DNA from: Lepidodermella squamata | Lineage: Eukaryota; Gastrotricha | Length of the DNA: 64,000 bases | Direction of reading: 5' to 3' | NCBI GenBank assembly: GCA_047495785.1 | Contig: JBLDXI010000055.1 | Span: 1,178,001 to 1,242,000, forward strand | Shown: positions 44,663 through 58,483 of the stretch, piece by piece | Position numbering within the stretch: position 1 is the first letter of the stretch | Layout of the letters: each line of letters begins with the position of its first letter | Translations under genes and position numbers: made by a program | The notes under the pieces: generated by a model | Told to the model about the DNA's origin: nothing | The model's input: only the letters and a program-made list of their open reading frames with translations | Database searches by the model: none

Positions 44663-46254
44663 ATGTCTGATAGCAGTGACAGCAGTAGTGAAAGTTCTTC
44701 CGCTGCCGAGGAAGAACAAGAACAAGAGCAAGTGCAAGAGCCGGGCGAAGAAGCTGCTGCCGAAGCTGAGGAGCCTGAAAGCGCCAGCGGTAAGTCTCAT
44801 CATTTTTGAATGAATGTAAATCAATTGTCTTATTATAGACTCTTCAGACGAAAGCGAAGCGCAATCAGAGCACGAAGAGACCAAAGCGTCGCCAGTTGCT
44901 GATGACGGAGACCAAAGTGATGACAGCGACGTTGTTGTTGGCCGCAAGAGCAAAAAGCGTGCTTCGGCTACAAGTAAGATTTTCAATGATTTCTTTGCCT
45001 TAATTATTGTGCCCCAAAATGTCACACTAAAGCTCTTCGACAACGTTTCTGTCGTAGGAATTTAGGGTATATGCCATAATTGATACTTTCGGTCATATTG
45101 AGGAAAAATTACAAAAAACAACAAAATACGGTTCAAAAGGCTGTAGATTTTTCCATACGATAATGACTTATTATTGTAACTAATATCGTATTTCTTTTGC
45201 AGTGGATGCTACTGACTTATTTGGTGACCTTAGCGACGAAGATGACAGTGGTAGCGATGCGAAGCAAAAAGAGGATGATGACGAAGACGGAGAAAGAGCC
45301 GGTGATGGAGATGAAGCTGAAGAAGGCGCTGAAGCTGAAGAAGGAGTAGAAGAGCAAGGCACCATTGAGCGCCTCATCCAAGTCGAAATGCCGTCCGTTC
45401 GATTCGACCTCGGCAAAGATCTCTATTACGTGAAACTGCCCAATTTTCTCAGCATCGACCCACGCCCATTTGACCCGGAAACCTACCAAGGCGAGGGTGG
45501 TGACGAAGAAATTCTCGACGAGGAAGGCCGAACTCGAGTGAAAATGAGTGTAGAAAATACCATTCGGTGGCAGTATGTTCGTGAAACAGGCGAGGACGGC
45601 ACCGAGCAACTACGGCGCCGCAGCAACGCACGTGTCGTCAAGTGGTCTGACGGTTCGATGTCTCTTCACCTAGGCGCCGAAATCTTCGACATCCACGTCC
45701 GCTCTGAACAACAAGACTACAATCATATGTATGTGAAACAGGGCAACGGTCTGGTCGGCCAGGCCGTTTTCCGGAAGCAACTCGTCTTCCGCCCTCATTC
45801 CACCGACTCGTTAACCCATCGTAAAATGACTCTTTCGATGGCAGATAAAACTTCGCGAGTTCAACAGGTCAAGGAGATGCCTCTCGGCCGCCTTAAAAAC
45901 CCTGAGATGAACAAGGACAAGTTGATTAAGCAGGAAGAGGATGCGCTGAAGGCGACGGTTCGCCGCGAAAGCCAACAGCGTCGCGTTCGAGACCGCTTTT
46001 CATCTCGCTTCCTCGAGCAAAATGATGACGACGAAGGCGCCATCAGTTTATCGTCGATCAAACGGCGAGTTCTTACAGGTGCCAATCCGCGTCGGTCTCG
46101 CGATGACGACTTCATTGATGACGACGACATGTCGAGTGACAGTGGCGCCGCGGGTCATAACGATGACGACGAGGAGGAAGAAGAGGAGATTGGCGGGGCC
46201 TCGTCTAAGGCTGACAAATCCAAGAAACGGCGGCTCATCGTCAACGACGACTAA
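44663..46254 (+). CDS. LEO1: LEO1, Paf1 complex subunit
   Basis: Three exons: 44663-44789, 44839-44973, 45203-46254; product 437 aa. A long acidic/Ser-rich N-terminus ends at DLFGDLSDEDD. The conserved LEO1 core follows: VEMPSVRFDLGKDLYYVKLPN-FLSIDPRPFDPE, EEGRTRVKMSVENTIRW, NARVVKWSDGSMSLHLG-E-FD, and FRPHSTDSLTHRKMTLSMAD. A basic RRESQQRR helix and an acidic C-terminus close it. LEO1 heterodimerises with PAF1 and supports RNA polymerase II elongation, H2B ubiquitination and H3K4/K36 methylation. The second intron (229 nt) is long for this region. Poly(A) signal at 46307. Confidence 0.96.
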
Positions 46255-46306
46255 TAACTCACTTTTTTGTTATCGATCGCATTCCAGTTTTTTCGTGTTC
46301 TTTTTT

Positions 46307-46312
46307 AATAAA
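46307..46312 (+). terminator. AATAAA poly(A) signal, LEO1
   Basis: Hexamer 53 nt after the LEO1 stop, in the 293-nt convergent gap to LYST. Confidence 0.65.
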
Positions 46313-46547
46313 ACAACTGCTCATTGCTTTTTTGTTGTTGTGATTTTAACCGAGTTCATAAAAAATCGAACATTAGAAGAGCTCTATTTTATTTTACTCA
46401 ATTTTCAATCACAATACACTTTGTTCATTATACCAATGATCACGATGAAGCACCAAAAAATCATGCATAGCAAATGTTATTCGAAAACGACCGGAATAAA
46501 TCAAATAATTTATTTATAGTGGATTGATGAAGAAAAAAGCAGTTGGT

Positions 46548-49500
46548 TCACGAAATTAAAGCCAGTTTGACGTTTTTAATTGCAGCAGTTGCCAGGGCGG
46601 AAGGAATCGAATTTGAGTACAAAGAAAGGCCGTTTTTCGAAAGAACTGCGAGCAGCTGCGATTCGGGTTGGCTGTAACACCCCTTCACCAGCGACGCACT
46701 AGTGATCGGGCTGGGTTTTGCTTTCTGAGGCGTTTTACGCTTCGAAGCACTCGTTTGACTGACAAAAATAGCTTGTTCCGTCAGCGGGATATCTTCCAAC
46801 TTAACCTTGCGAACTAAACGCAAGTCCCACGCGCAATAAAACGAGAAAATTGCCGGGTCAGAGCTGAGAACCATCAGCGAATTGACTGAAGTTCCTTCGG
46901 GGCAGGCGGAAAATTCGATTGAGACAACATTTTTCGGAGCATTGGTTTGACCAACTAGAGCGCCATTGACAGTGAACATAGCTAGGTGTCCGCTTTCGTT
47001 TAGGACAGCGACATCCCCAAGCGTTTTGCTGATTGTCAAGTGCTTGATAGGTGACGTCACAACAGCATTGCTGACATTCAAATTGACTTGCCGAACGAAG
47101 CTGAATCAAAATTAATGATAAAAATAAAATTTCTACGGAAAGAATCATCTTACGAAAGAGAATTAAGGTCGAAAAACACACATCGGCCGTCAGCAGTGCC
47201 AGCCACGAACAATTTAAACTCGTCAGAAACGGCTAGAGAGACAACAGCGGAAGCTGTTTCGTGAGCACACAACACTTGAATTGGCGTTTTCCCAAGAATA
47301 GGCAGCTGAAAAAGCTCACTAGTAAACTTCTGAAATCTACGAAGTTATACGCAGCCTTACCCTATCCTCCGGCCGATCGCTGCTCGAGTCCAGCTCATCG
47401 ATTTCATAAGTGTAAGCCAAAATCAGTCCGACGGAAGTTCCGAAGAAGATGGTTTTCCGTAGCGAAGAGTGCGCAGGTCCACAAGTTAATTCGTGATGCG
47501 CGGTCGGATGGAAATTCCGCACGACAGCATCAGCCGTCGGGCTGTCGACCGCTGCTCCGCCAGTCGGCGCCGTCAAGCGTTTCGAAGATGATATAGAGAA
47601 ACCGCCAGTCAAACGATGAACAACGTCGACCACAAACCAATTTATGATGGGCCCACTTGCCGATGATTGACCACTTGCAGGCAGCAACAAGTTTGCTCGA
47701 CGCTTTTGTTTCAACTGAGCTGAGAAGATTGGCAGCAATGAACGACGGCTCTTGTTTGGTGCCACTAAAACAACGAGACTGGACGCATCGGCAAATTGAA
47801 TATCGACCACCGACTCAACAGACAGGTCAACCGGGAAATCTGACTGCCAAACGCACGCAAGCTATATTAAATAATTAAATTTAAAATAAATTGAGCCATC
47901 GAATCTCGATAATTCTACCTTTGGGTGGCTACCAGGGTAATTTCCGACGGAAATGCCGAGCAGTGAACTATCGTCGCCAAACATGTCACTTTTGCCCGGG
48001 GATGAAATGGATTCTTCAGCAGGTTGATTGACATTGTCGGCAGTTTTCGATTTCTTCAAGGTCGACTTGGCGCCTGTTGGGTGGGCAAACTCGAACAATT
48101 GCCGAGGGACTTGGCCATAAGTCCGAATTTGAGCCTGTCTTGCGTTGAAAAGAACCGGGTCGTTAAGCAGTGATTGAATGTCTACATTCATCGCTGTGGA
48201 AAAGTACGTCGAGGGGTGGAAGATGTTGCACGCGTCGGCAGCCCCCTTGCCGATTTGACGAAATCCGAAAATCAAATCAATCCATTTGTGGAGCATAGCC
48301 CGCACACAGACGGACTCCAAGGCTTGTCTGTGAACCAGGATAAACCGGCGCGGGCTGTTGCCGGCCCACGGCGGCAGTGAGACATCCCAAACTCGCGATC
48401 CCGATTGGCAAACTCCGAGGTTTAAACTGCAGAAATTCGTGAGAAATTCCGGCAAATAGAAGAACTCCGGCAGCAATTCTTTGATATCGGCGATCGACCA
48501 GGTGGCGGCGAAACTCGAGAACGTCCGGTCCGGAATGTCGAAATTACCGTCCTGGTATAGAAGACACGCTTGGGTGAAGGGCGGGATTCTGACAAGATAA
48601 TGCGCCGTTATTCCCGAGTTTGAATAAAGGCTAGGAAAATGATACGGCTGCGATCCTTCGGCAAGCAGCTGCGTGTATCGGAGCGTGACTTTTTGCTCGC
48701 CATCGGGTGCGTGCGGTTGCAGGGGGATTTGTTTACCCAAGTCGCGATAAGAAGAGGACGAAGACAGGTCAATTGTCTGCGAGTTGTAGTCAGACAATAC
48801 CCAAGGAAAAACAGGATATTGCATCAATTCATTAGGGCTGCGGCCGCCGGCTCGATTAAGCAGGATCAAATATTCAAAATTCGTCAGCTGGCCCTTCAGC
48901 CATTTCACCTGCAAGTCATTTGGCGAGGGAACTGCATTGCTCGTTCCGATTCGGCACTTCGCGATAAGAACGCTTCGAACCCGCTCGCAAATTTCATGCG
49001 CAAGTGACATCGGCATTGGTTTCGCAGAGGAATTAACTTGTCTACGTTGACCACCAGAATCGACGATTTCGACGCTTTCAGGATTGAATGCAAAGAAATA
49101 AGCCTTTCCAGAGGTCAGAAATACTTCCAATGCATTTTCTTTCAGCAAATAGCGACGTGGATAGACTGTCGTAACGCTTTGCAGCGGGAAAGAAATCAAA
49201 ACTGGAATTCCAGAATGAAGATCGAACAAAAACTGCCTGTAGATATCCTCGACAGTAGCTTGTTGAGACAAAAATAAGACCTGATCGTCGGTGACAAACA
49301 TTTCGCCGTCGACGAAAGCGCACGGCGTTACCAATGTGCATTGACACGACAAATCGATCCTGCTCGAACTTTCGCCATTCGGTTTTGTCGAAGAAATGAT
49401 GTGAATGATTGCCGAAACGAATCCGCTCATTGCAGAAGCGCGCTGTATACCGAAAGTTCGCACCAGATATGTCCAGTCGCGAATGATCTTTGGTGGGTTG

Positions 49501-52500
49501 CCTGAATTCTCGTTGCAATCGCAAGAGAGAAAAGTTGGCTTGGTGACGGCTTTTGTCGCGTTTTCCGGAGAATTCGGTCCCGTATCACTACGCCGGCTTC
49601 TGCAATTATGCAGATGATCGATATCCAGAGTACCCGGCAAGCTAGGCAAACGACGGTATTCTCGGTAGATTTTCGCCGAGGGTAGATTCAGCACTTGCCG
49701 GCGAAGTTTGACGTAAACGCCTAGGGTTCCTTCGACTGGATCGAGTTCCCACTCGTCCGGGTACAGCGCACTGACAGATGAGTCGCCCATGGGCGCGGCA
49801 GGGTGTGCGAATCGACGCACCACTTCAATCAACTGCAGTCGAACTTTCATCGCCGGTTCCGACGAATTCGGCAGGGTGAGATTTTTCCGCTTCGAATGAT
49901 GTTGCTCTCGACCTGACCGATTCATATCCGATATTCTATCAGCTAGTGGTAGCAACGAGTCACAACAGCGCCGCAGCCGGATAAGTACAGCGTCTTCGGA
50001 CGCGAAAAGGCCGATACCACCAGTTGGAGAGACAATGCTACCAGCTGGATTTCGGGTAGTTTGAGGAGGCAGCTTGTTAATAACCTCACGAAGTCTCGAT
50101 CTTTGAGTCTGTAGGAGGAACGGGCCTTTCTCGGCATCGTAGGCCGCGAACTCAGCGGCTACGTACGCCCCAGCTGCCGCGTTTCGCCACTGTTTCGACG
50201 GAAGCGATAACGCAGTGCCCATCGTCATCCAACCGTGGACAAGTTCGGCAATGAACAACAGGTCGATGGCTTTCGTTGAGACAGCAGCGGCACAGGTGGC
50301 CATGAGGCAGCCGGCATCTGCGGCTATACCACGACCAGCTCCTGATGCGTCGATTTGACGCCCGACAAACACGAGTAACGCTTTGGCGAGGTCACCACTG
50401 CCCGGGGCACTAGGCCAGCGTCGGATGTGCGCAGCAACCAGCTCAACAAATCGAGCAACGACTCCACTTTGCTGGAAATAATTAAATTAGTCAGATATTC
50501 GAGTTTCTAGAGAAATAATAAAAACCTTTTGCATTAGAAGGGTGATAGAACGTTCGAACACGTGGGTGACATTGCGAGACTCGCTAGTGTCGTCCGACTC
50601 GTCATCGTCTTCATCTTCATCGTCCGAAACAGTGAATGAAACAGCCGTCGATGCAGAATAGGAAGATCGCGTCAAATGGCTATCTGGCCCGATGCCTGAG
50701 CCAGTTCTTGGGGCTTTTCGAACCAGATTCATAGCATGAGGCGCCTCCGATGAAGCCGTGACAAGTTCGCAAATATGCTCGAATTGCTTCAAGGCACCGC
50801 TCAGCCAGAAGTTTGGCACACCAAGTTCACTGAAAGCTGACGACATGGTCGCCGTCAACGAGAGAAAAGCTGGTTGGGAATCGATGGCACGTCCCGGTTT
50901 GTCGTCAGCGCTCGATATCTCACTTGTAGATGAGAACGAATTCGAAGCTAGGACAGCTAGCAAAAATGTCAAACAACAAGTTAGTGACAGCTCAATGTCA
51001 TGTTCAAAATGAAGCCGTTGAGACGAATTCGCAACTGCTTCCTCTGGGCCGTTGTCACCAACAGCGGACATGGTGTTAATAATCAAAAGCCACAACAGTT
51101 GAAGCTTCGCGCTCAATAGAGTCCAAATTCGAGCGATTCCATCGGAATCTGCGTTGCTAGACAACGCTAGAGGTCGAACGTAAGTGTAGGTCAAAAAGAA
51201 CTCGCTTGCGACCATTCGCAACAACGATCGACTCTCCGGGGTGTTTTTGAACGAAAACAAGCTACTGACAGCGAGTTCTACAGCGGGAACTGACCACCAT
51301 AAGCTGAGAATGGCCTTAGCGGGGCAAGCAGATTTCACAGCTTGTGACAAGGAACTGCATTTACAGCCGTAGCTTTTTGACGCATTCTTCGAAGCCATTG
51401 CTAAAGCCGACGCCCATTCTGGAATTTGCTCTAGCATAGCTACATTCCGGCACAACAGTTCGTAGTAGTAAGAACTGAGGGAGCTGAAAAGCTGGCTCTG
51501 ATGCGAATCACTGATACCATCGCTTAGGGAAATGGATGAGATTGGCTCAACGTCAATTCCAAGGGCTCGGCTTATTTGAAATGAAATCAGAACAGGGCCG
51601 CGTTCTTTTAGGAAAAAGTCAGAAGCAATACGACACTCGGCCGCTGAAAGCGATTGCCAAACTGTGTATAGAAGCCGACAAGAGAAGTCGACAGATGGCA
51701 CTAGTTCCTCGTTTCCACCACCGAGGAAGAACAGCAACGTCTCGGGACGAATGCATTTGAAGAGCCTTGCGTACGCGAGGTCAGGGTGTTTCCGTAATAT
51801 CGCATCCAGAACTTCGATGAGTCGAACCATAATTCCGGTGCCACGACGTCTGGGCTTGTAGGCTGAGGGCGTTGAAATCATTGTTTCTTCTGCAGCTATG
51901 TCGACGGATTTCGTCAATTTCTGCTGACTTTTTTCAGGCGATCGGACAATCGAAGCGTCGTCTTTAGCTTGCTTGTTGCTCTTGTCCAATAGGATGGGCG
52001 CTAGCGACGGCGCTGATGAATTTCTCCGTTCGCCACCATACGAACTTGGTCGGAATTCCGAGGTAGTATTTGCTGCTGAAAAACTCCCCCCGCCACTAGA
52101 TTGCGACAAACGAGTAGAAACAGGTCTTTTCCGGTAATTATACGGGTGAGAGAACAGAAATGACGGAAACAAGTCTGTTGGCGTGATATCGACTACGAAA
52201 GCCGATAGAGGGTGAAGGGCGACTAGAAAATCAGCAATAATGTCAACAGCACTTGGGTCGTTCATCGAGAGCAGATAATCGCCCAGCGCCGTAACAACGA
52301 CTTCGGAAATCTCTTGGTCGTTATTTGAAGATCGCAGAATCATGAAACATCGACAGGAAAATTCCATTCTCGAAAAAATAGTCCGATTAAAAGCTGCCGT
52401 AGATGAGACAACTGCGCTAGAATCAGAAGATGACAAGTTGTTAGCCGGTTGCTTTTGCGATGAATTTCCGAATGAAGAAACAAGCAGAGAGATGGTAGAG

Positions 52501-55500
52501 AACACCAACCGCCAACACGACAGATTAGGACAGGCGGATAAAAATTCAGCTTTCAGCAAAATATTCGACCATATCTCAGGAATTTGAACAACGACGCCTG
52601 CATCGCGAGTACTTGGCCGACCCTGGCGAACGTTGGATGGTGAAGAGAAAACTGTATCGATCGAATCGCTATTCGTGCTAACGATGTTCCGACTCAACGA
52701 TGCATTGATGAGGGTTGTTAACAAATTTTCATCAAGGAAGTCCTTGTCGCTAGGCATAATCTTCAGCATCAAGAGTTGAAACAGCATTTCGAAGCCTTGC
52801 ATTTCGTTGAACCGGGCATAAACATGGGGATGTTTAATCGCAACAAGTAAGGTCTCAATTCCTGATTGAAGGAGATATTTACAGGTCGGAACGTGAGTGA
52901 TACTTGCAAGCGAGGACAGCCAAGTGATAAGAAAATCAGGGCCTCCAACTTGGAGGGCACTGTTGTGGAAATTCGTGCATTCAACAATGCTGAGAAATCC
53001 GTCTTCAGGCGCCGAAATACTGCTGACAACTTTTTCCGATATTTCGAACGTTTCTGCTTTAGGAGGCTCGCGAACGAGACGCTGTTCCGCCGTTTCACTC
53101 GACTGAGCTTGAGGTTGTGTATCTTTGATTGTTAATTTCACAAATTCGGCAACAACCGAAGTATCACCACGAGACATATTCGGTCTCAGAATCAACGACA
53201 AAGTCTGAGAAACATTTGATAGAGAAACTTTTAGGGAAGGCAATTCAACTTACCGAAAAGAAATCAGGGACTTGTTTGAAATTTTTGACAAAAGCTCTTG
53301 GATTATCGTCGATAATTTTCGGCGTGACACACATTGATGGGAAACAGCTCCATTGAGTGAGCGAAGGCGCTGATTGCGATAGCCAAGCCGGCAATCTCGC
53401 GTAAACTTGAAGCAGTTCAACAGCTTCGAGCCACGCTGAAAATATAACACTTCCTCCGATCAGTATGCTATCTTCGGCAACGTGTTGTCCGATCTGAACT
53501 TGCGGCCTAGAAAACATTAGTTTATGAATCGTTAGTTTATGAAGCGAATTAAGGGAGAAACTAACTTCTCCTTGCGTTGTGCAGTTTCGGTGTTAGCGGA
53601 CTTATCGGTTGCCGCGTTGAGATCAGACCCACCAATCACTAAGATGGGCTGCGAGAAATGGGCCGCATTTTTGAAATCGCCCTCCTTGCGGGGCAAATCA
53701 TCAATGGGCCAGAATGCGCTGGCAGTTGAAACATGCTCACAATCCAAAATCGTCGTGACACTCACCGAATATTGGTCTTTATTCGATATCAATTCGTCGC
53801 GAATTTGAATAGCCACCATATGCCACCGTTGTTGAACGAATGGTAAATGAAGCTTACGACGGACATTGCGGCCGTTCAACGCAACATCGGCGTATGTTTC
53901 GTAGTTATTTTTACTTTTGCGAGCTATTTTAACGCTAACTGATAGCTCGTTACTGGCGATGTAACACAGCGAAATGGTTGCCGGTTCGTTCACCTCCGAT
54001 TGAGTCGAATCATCCTCAGGATTGGATTGCGGGCTTTCAAGTAGAAACCAAGAACATAGCGTTAAGCAGCACTTCCCAGGTTGCCATTTCAAGGGCAAAT
54101 GTGTTTGCAGTAAATTTTCTTGGTCAGAATTGGGCGATGAGCCGATTCGGAGGCAGAAGGGTGGCGCTCGAAAGTCAGACATTGCCGCCAATTTTGTCAG
54201 ACAGTGCGTCGCAGCTGAGACCAGGCTAACGCTCTCGCTAGTAGTCATTCGAAAAATGGAGCACAAATGGCGCGGGGTGACGTGTCTCGCACCGAAATTA
54301 GCCAGCAAGCAGAACAAAAGATGCTGGATTGTGTGCCAGTTGTGTTCGGCATTCAACAAAAAAGGATTGAGATCGCCGGCAAAAATCAAATCGAACACTT
54401 TTTCAATTGATTTGTTATCAAACGAGTCAACGCGAGCTTGCGTCACCATAGCAAGAACGGATTCTAAACAAGTGGTCAGCTCAGCCAATCGAGTTGGGCA
54501 TGAAGCGTCGATGCAATTGCGGCAATGTCGAATGAACCGGCATAGAATTTGAAGTAATTCCAAACCCAGGTAGAACCGAGGTCCGACGAAACAAACGGTG
54601 GGCGAACCATTCGCACTGCCGAAGGTATTTTCTCGATAGGCAGCGTCCGCTTCCTCGGCATCGCTCCCTTTCGCAATGCTATACTCTACATCCTCGTCTT
54701 CGTCAGCCTCGTAATCCGTATCTGCCGTGGAGACATCGTCTGAAAATGCGGCAGCATCTGAACCTCCGATTAGCATTTGCAGCTCGCCAACTGGAGATGT
54801 AAACGTTTCATTATCCTCCCCATACTCTTCGCCATTTTCATCACCCGCGACGCTATTGTGAGCAACACCAGGAATAGAACTGCCTTTATAGTCTCGAATG
54901 ATGCACCAGTGTTGAATTTCAGGTGCTCTGGGAGTTAGCAAGGCGCAGAATGAGTCAAACGATGATCGAAAAAGTGCGTAAAACTCGTGATGAGGCGTGA
55001 AGAATCGATCAAGTAACTGCAAATTAGTCACCGTAGACAGCGATTTTAGCTTGAAAACTGATCCCAAGACGTAGACAAACAACTGAACAAATTCCTTCGA
55101 AAACGTCACCGGCTTTCGCTTTGTTATATAATGCTCGAAAGCTGCCAGTAAGTTTACGAAACCTTCAGTTGATTGCTGACTGACAAATGTCGATGTAAAG
55201 TAAGGACTTTCATCCAACATAAAAAAGCAGTGAGAAATCACTTGCAAATCATGACAGGAGACCGCGATTTCAGCGTTCTCATCAGATGAATACAACGCAT
55301 TAGCTAGGCGTTTAGTCGCTGAATAAAAGGCTGGTAGGAATGTCGAAACGGCAACTTTTTTCACTACAATGAGCTGCGATAAAGCTTCAGCACTCAACGT
55401 AGAAATCCCATGAGTAGGACAGCGAACCAAAATTCGAATCAAGCTTATGATATAACAGAATCCATTTCCTGCTTCAAATAATCGGCTGAGGTAACTCAAA

Positions 55501-57429
55501 CGAGACGAAGACGCGAAGTCGGCAAAATAGCTCATGTCTTTGTCGCCTAGAAAATCCTCCAAAATACGGAGAACTACAGGCAGAGCTTTTCTCGAAATGA
55601 AGAAATCAGTTTGGGCGAAGCAGGCTGTTAAAATCCAATCGAACAAGGGTCCGACGAGATGGCGGAACAGAAATCGCCTAGCTTGAGATGATGAACTAAA
55701 CGCTGATGTTGACGTCAGGGTTAAAATATTCCTGGCGATCAGGAAACATGTTTCATCATTGTTATTCGTGGTTTCGGACGTACTTGGCGGAAATTTGTTC
55801 AAATTGACCTTCGAGTTGAAAATACTTAACGGCATCGACACATACTCAGCTAGAACTTCGTTCCGAGTTGAATCTCTGACGAAATAAAATGGACATGAAT
55901 GGCGTTGACCTTGAATGACGGATTCTGATCTCGGGTAATAATCGAGAAATACACGGATACAAACGCTCACGGCTAAAATGCTAGACTGGTCTCTCGTCGA
56001 AGCCGCTTTCAACAGAGGTCCAATTATATCTGAACCCTTCGAAAAGCAGCAACAGCATAAGCCAGAGCGAACTAATTCCGTCAATAATAAGTCAATAGCA
56101 GCAGGCGTCGACGGCAAATCTACGTTCGCATCCTTGTTGCCAGCATTGGTTGACTTGATGATATCAAGTGACAATTCTAACGCAAGTTTTATCGAGCAAA
56201 ATTCGTCAGAATTCGTACAGCAGTGCGGACCGCACGCTGATGCCATCGATTGGGTATTGCTGTTAGACCGTGTCGATTTTGCACCGGCAATTGCGGCTTT
56301 CACTCGCTGATAGCGAACAGATTGGATGAAAATCGAAATAAAACGCAACAATAAAGCGCACACGTCGTGATTCAACGCAGCTTGTGTCGTGGATGAAATT
56401 TTCGATCCACCGACGAAATTCTTCAAAAACGTCAGCATTTTGTTCACATTCTGAATGGCGTAGAAGCTTGTAGTCGATGCAACGGCATTGCTCGTGTTGA
56501 ACGTGAAGGTTAAAAACGTCGTTGTTGTTAGAAAGAAGTCAAAAACCAGTTTCGGGTGCGAAAACAACGCCGATTTGGTCAAATCATCGAGAATAGAAAG
56601 CCATCGAAGCATTGGAATCCGTAAATCTGATGATGAATCGTAAAATGGCATCGAAAACAAACAAGTCGCCATTACTAGCAATAAGGGATATACAACTAGC
56701 GTCTGCTCTGTATTCGATGTTGCAATAGTCTCGAATAATTCCGCCGAAGTGACAAATAGTGATGATAGCGAAGCGTAGCCGAATCCAGGAATACTTTTGC
56801 TTTCAGCACCATCTAATGCCGATGCTATTATTATTTCAAAAAGCCGACTGGCAGCAGTTAAACTTCGCAATCCTTTATGGCCTTTTGAATTTATGTGATC
56901 CAGATTAGAAGAAAACAAATTAAGATTTTGCCGTAACATCGTAATAACTGGCTGGATTGGAGAATCAAAGTCTGCTTTACTCATCAACAGTCGCCGGCCG
57001 CTCATCTGTCGACTGGCTTGCCGATGGTAGCGGAAGCGTTTTCTCGAGGTATTTACATTGCTAGCTGCCGCAACATTTAATGAAGATGAAATCGACTGAG
57101 CAATATTCACCCATGGCAATAGCACTTCAGCTTGATAATCTGAATGAAAAGGGCATTGCGATCAAAATTACAGAAGATGCAAAACTAAACCGACCTGAAA
57201 AATCATAACAACATACTGATGAATATATCTGCTTGGAAATCTCCGTGAATACCAAAGTTAGTGTTGACGTGTCTACCAACGCGTCCTTTTTTGTGAACGA
57301 TATTTGCTTGAGAAGATCGGCGTGTTTATGAACAGTGTCAACTAAACCATCGATGCTGATTATTCCAACAGTTCTCGTGTCTATTTCTTTTAAAAATTGG
57401 CGCAACTGAGATGCAACCAAATGGTCCAT
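46548..57429 (-). CDS. LYST: LYST-family BEACH protein, 3,499 aa
   Basis: Eight exons: 57429-57195, 57139-53566, 53506-53254, 53204-50526, 50471-47919, 47861-47361, 47305-47154, 47100-46548; all phases agree. A long helical N-terminal half contains a concanavalin A-like domain (about 1080-1260, LPFVQQRWHMVAIQI). A PH-like domain lies before the BEACH domain (about 2775-3050). BEACH carries YPVFPWVLSDY, IKELLPEFFYLPEFL, LPPWAGNSPRRFILVHRQALES, WIDLIFGFRQIGKGA, FHPSTYF and YGQVPRQLF. WD40 blades follow to the C-terminus. The ELLPEFFYLPEFL...LPPWA text matches LYST more closely than NBEA, WDFY3 or NSMAF. LYST controls size and fission of lysosomes and related organelles; loss causes Chediak-Higashi syndrome in humans. 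Three exons exceed 2.5 kb. Intron 5 has two in-frame acceptors 18 nt apart (exon start 47861 or 47843). Confidence 0.9.
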
Positions 57430-57446
57430 GGTATGAACATAAGTCT
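57430..57446 (-). promoter_or_regulatory. putative trans-splice acceptor, LYST
   Basis: Minus strand GTGTGTTTTTGCTCTAG, AG at 57445-57446, 15 nt before the ATG. Confidence 0.45.
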
Positions 57447-57781
57447 AGAGCAAAAACACACATTTCCATGATTGACAGAATTTACTCCCAGTAGAAAATT
57501 GATGTAGTAGATCCCACATCAAGCAAATAGATACCAAAACTTTTCCGGGATTGGTCAATTTTCACAACGATTAATCTTGTGACAGCATTATTCAATGATT
57601 ACAAAGTATGCGTGAATGCTATTTGTTTGAAACAATGCGAGCGTATAAATAACCGATATTTCATTCGCGGTTACAAAATTTAGTAAATCATCAAGTAGAC
57701 TATCGATGTTGGACAAAGCAATTTCCGCGATGTAGCAGTCTGACAAACTGTATAATTAACATTAGAAATAAAAACGTCTGA
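57430..57781. other. gap between SFT2 and LYST
   Basis: Both neighbours are on the minus strand. A T-rich tract ending GCTCTAG (minus strand, AG at 57445-57446) is 15 nt before the LYST ATG and could be a trans-splice acceptor. No gene seen. Confidence 0.5.
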
Positions 57782-58483
<702 letters not shown>

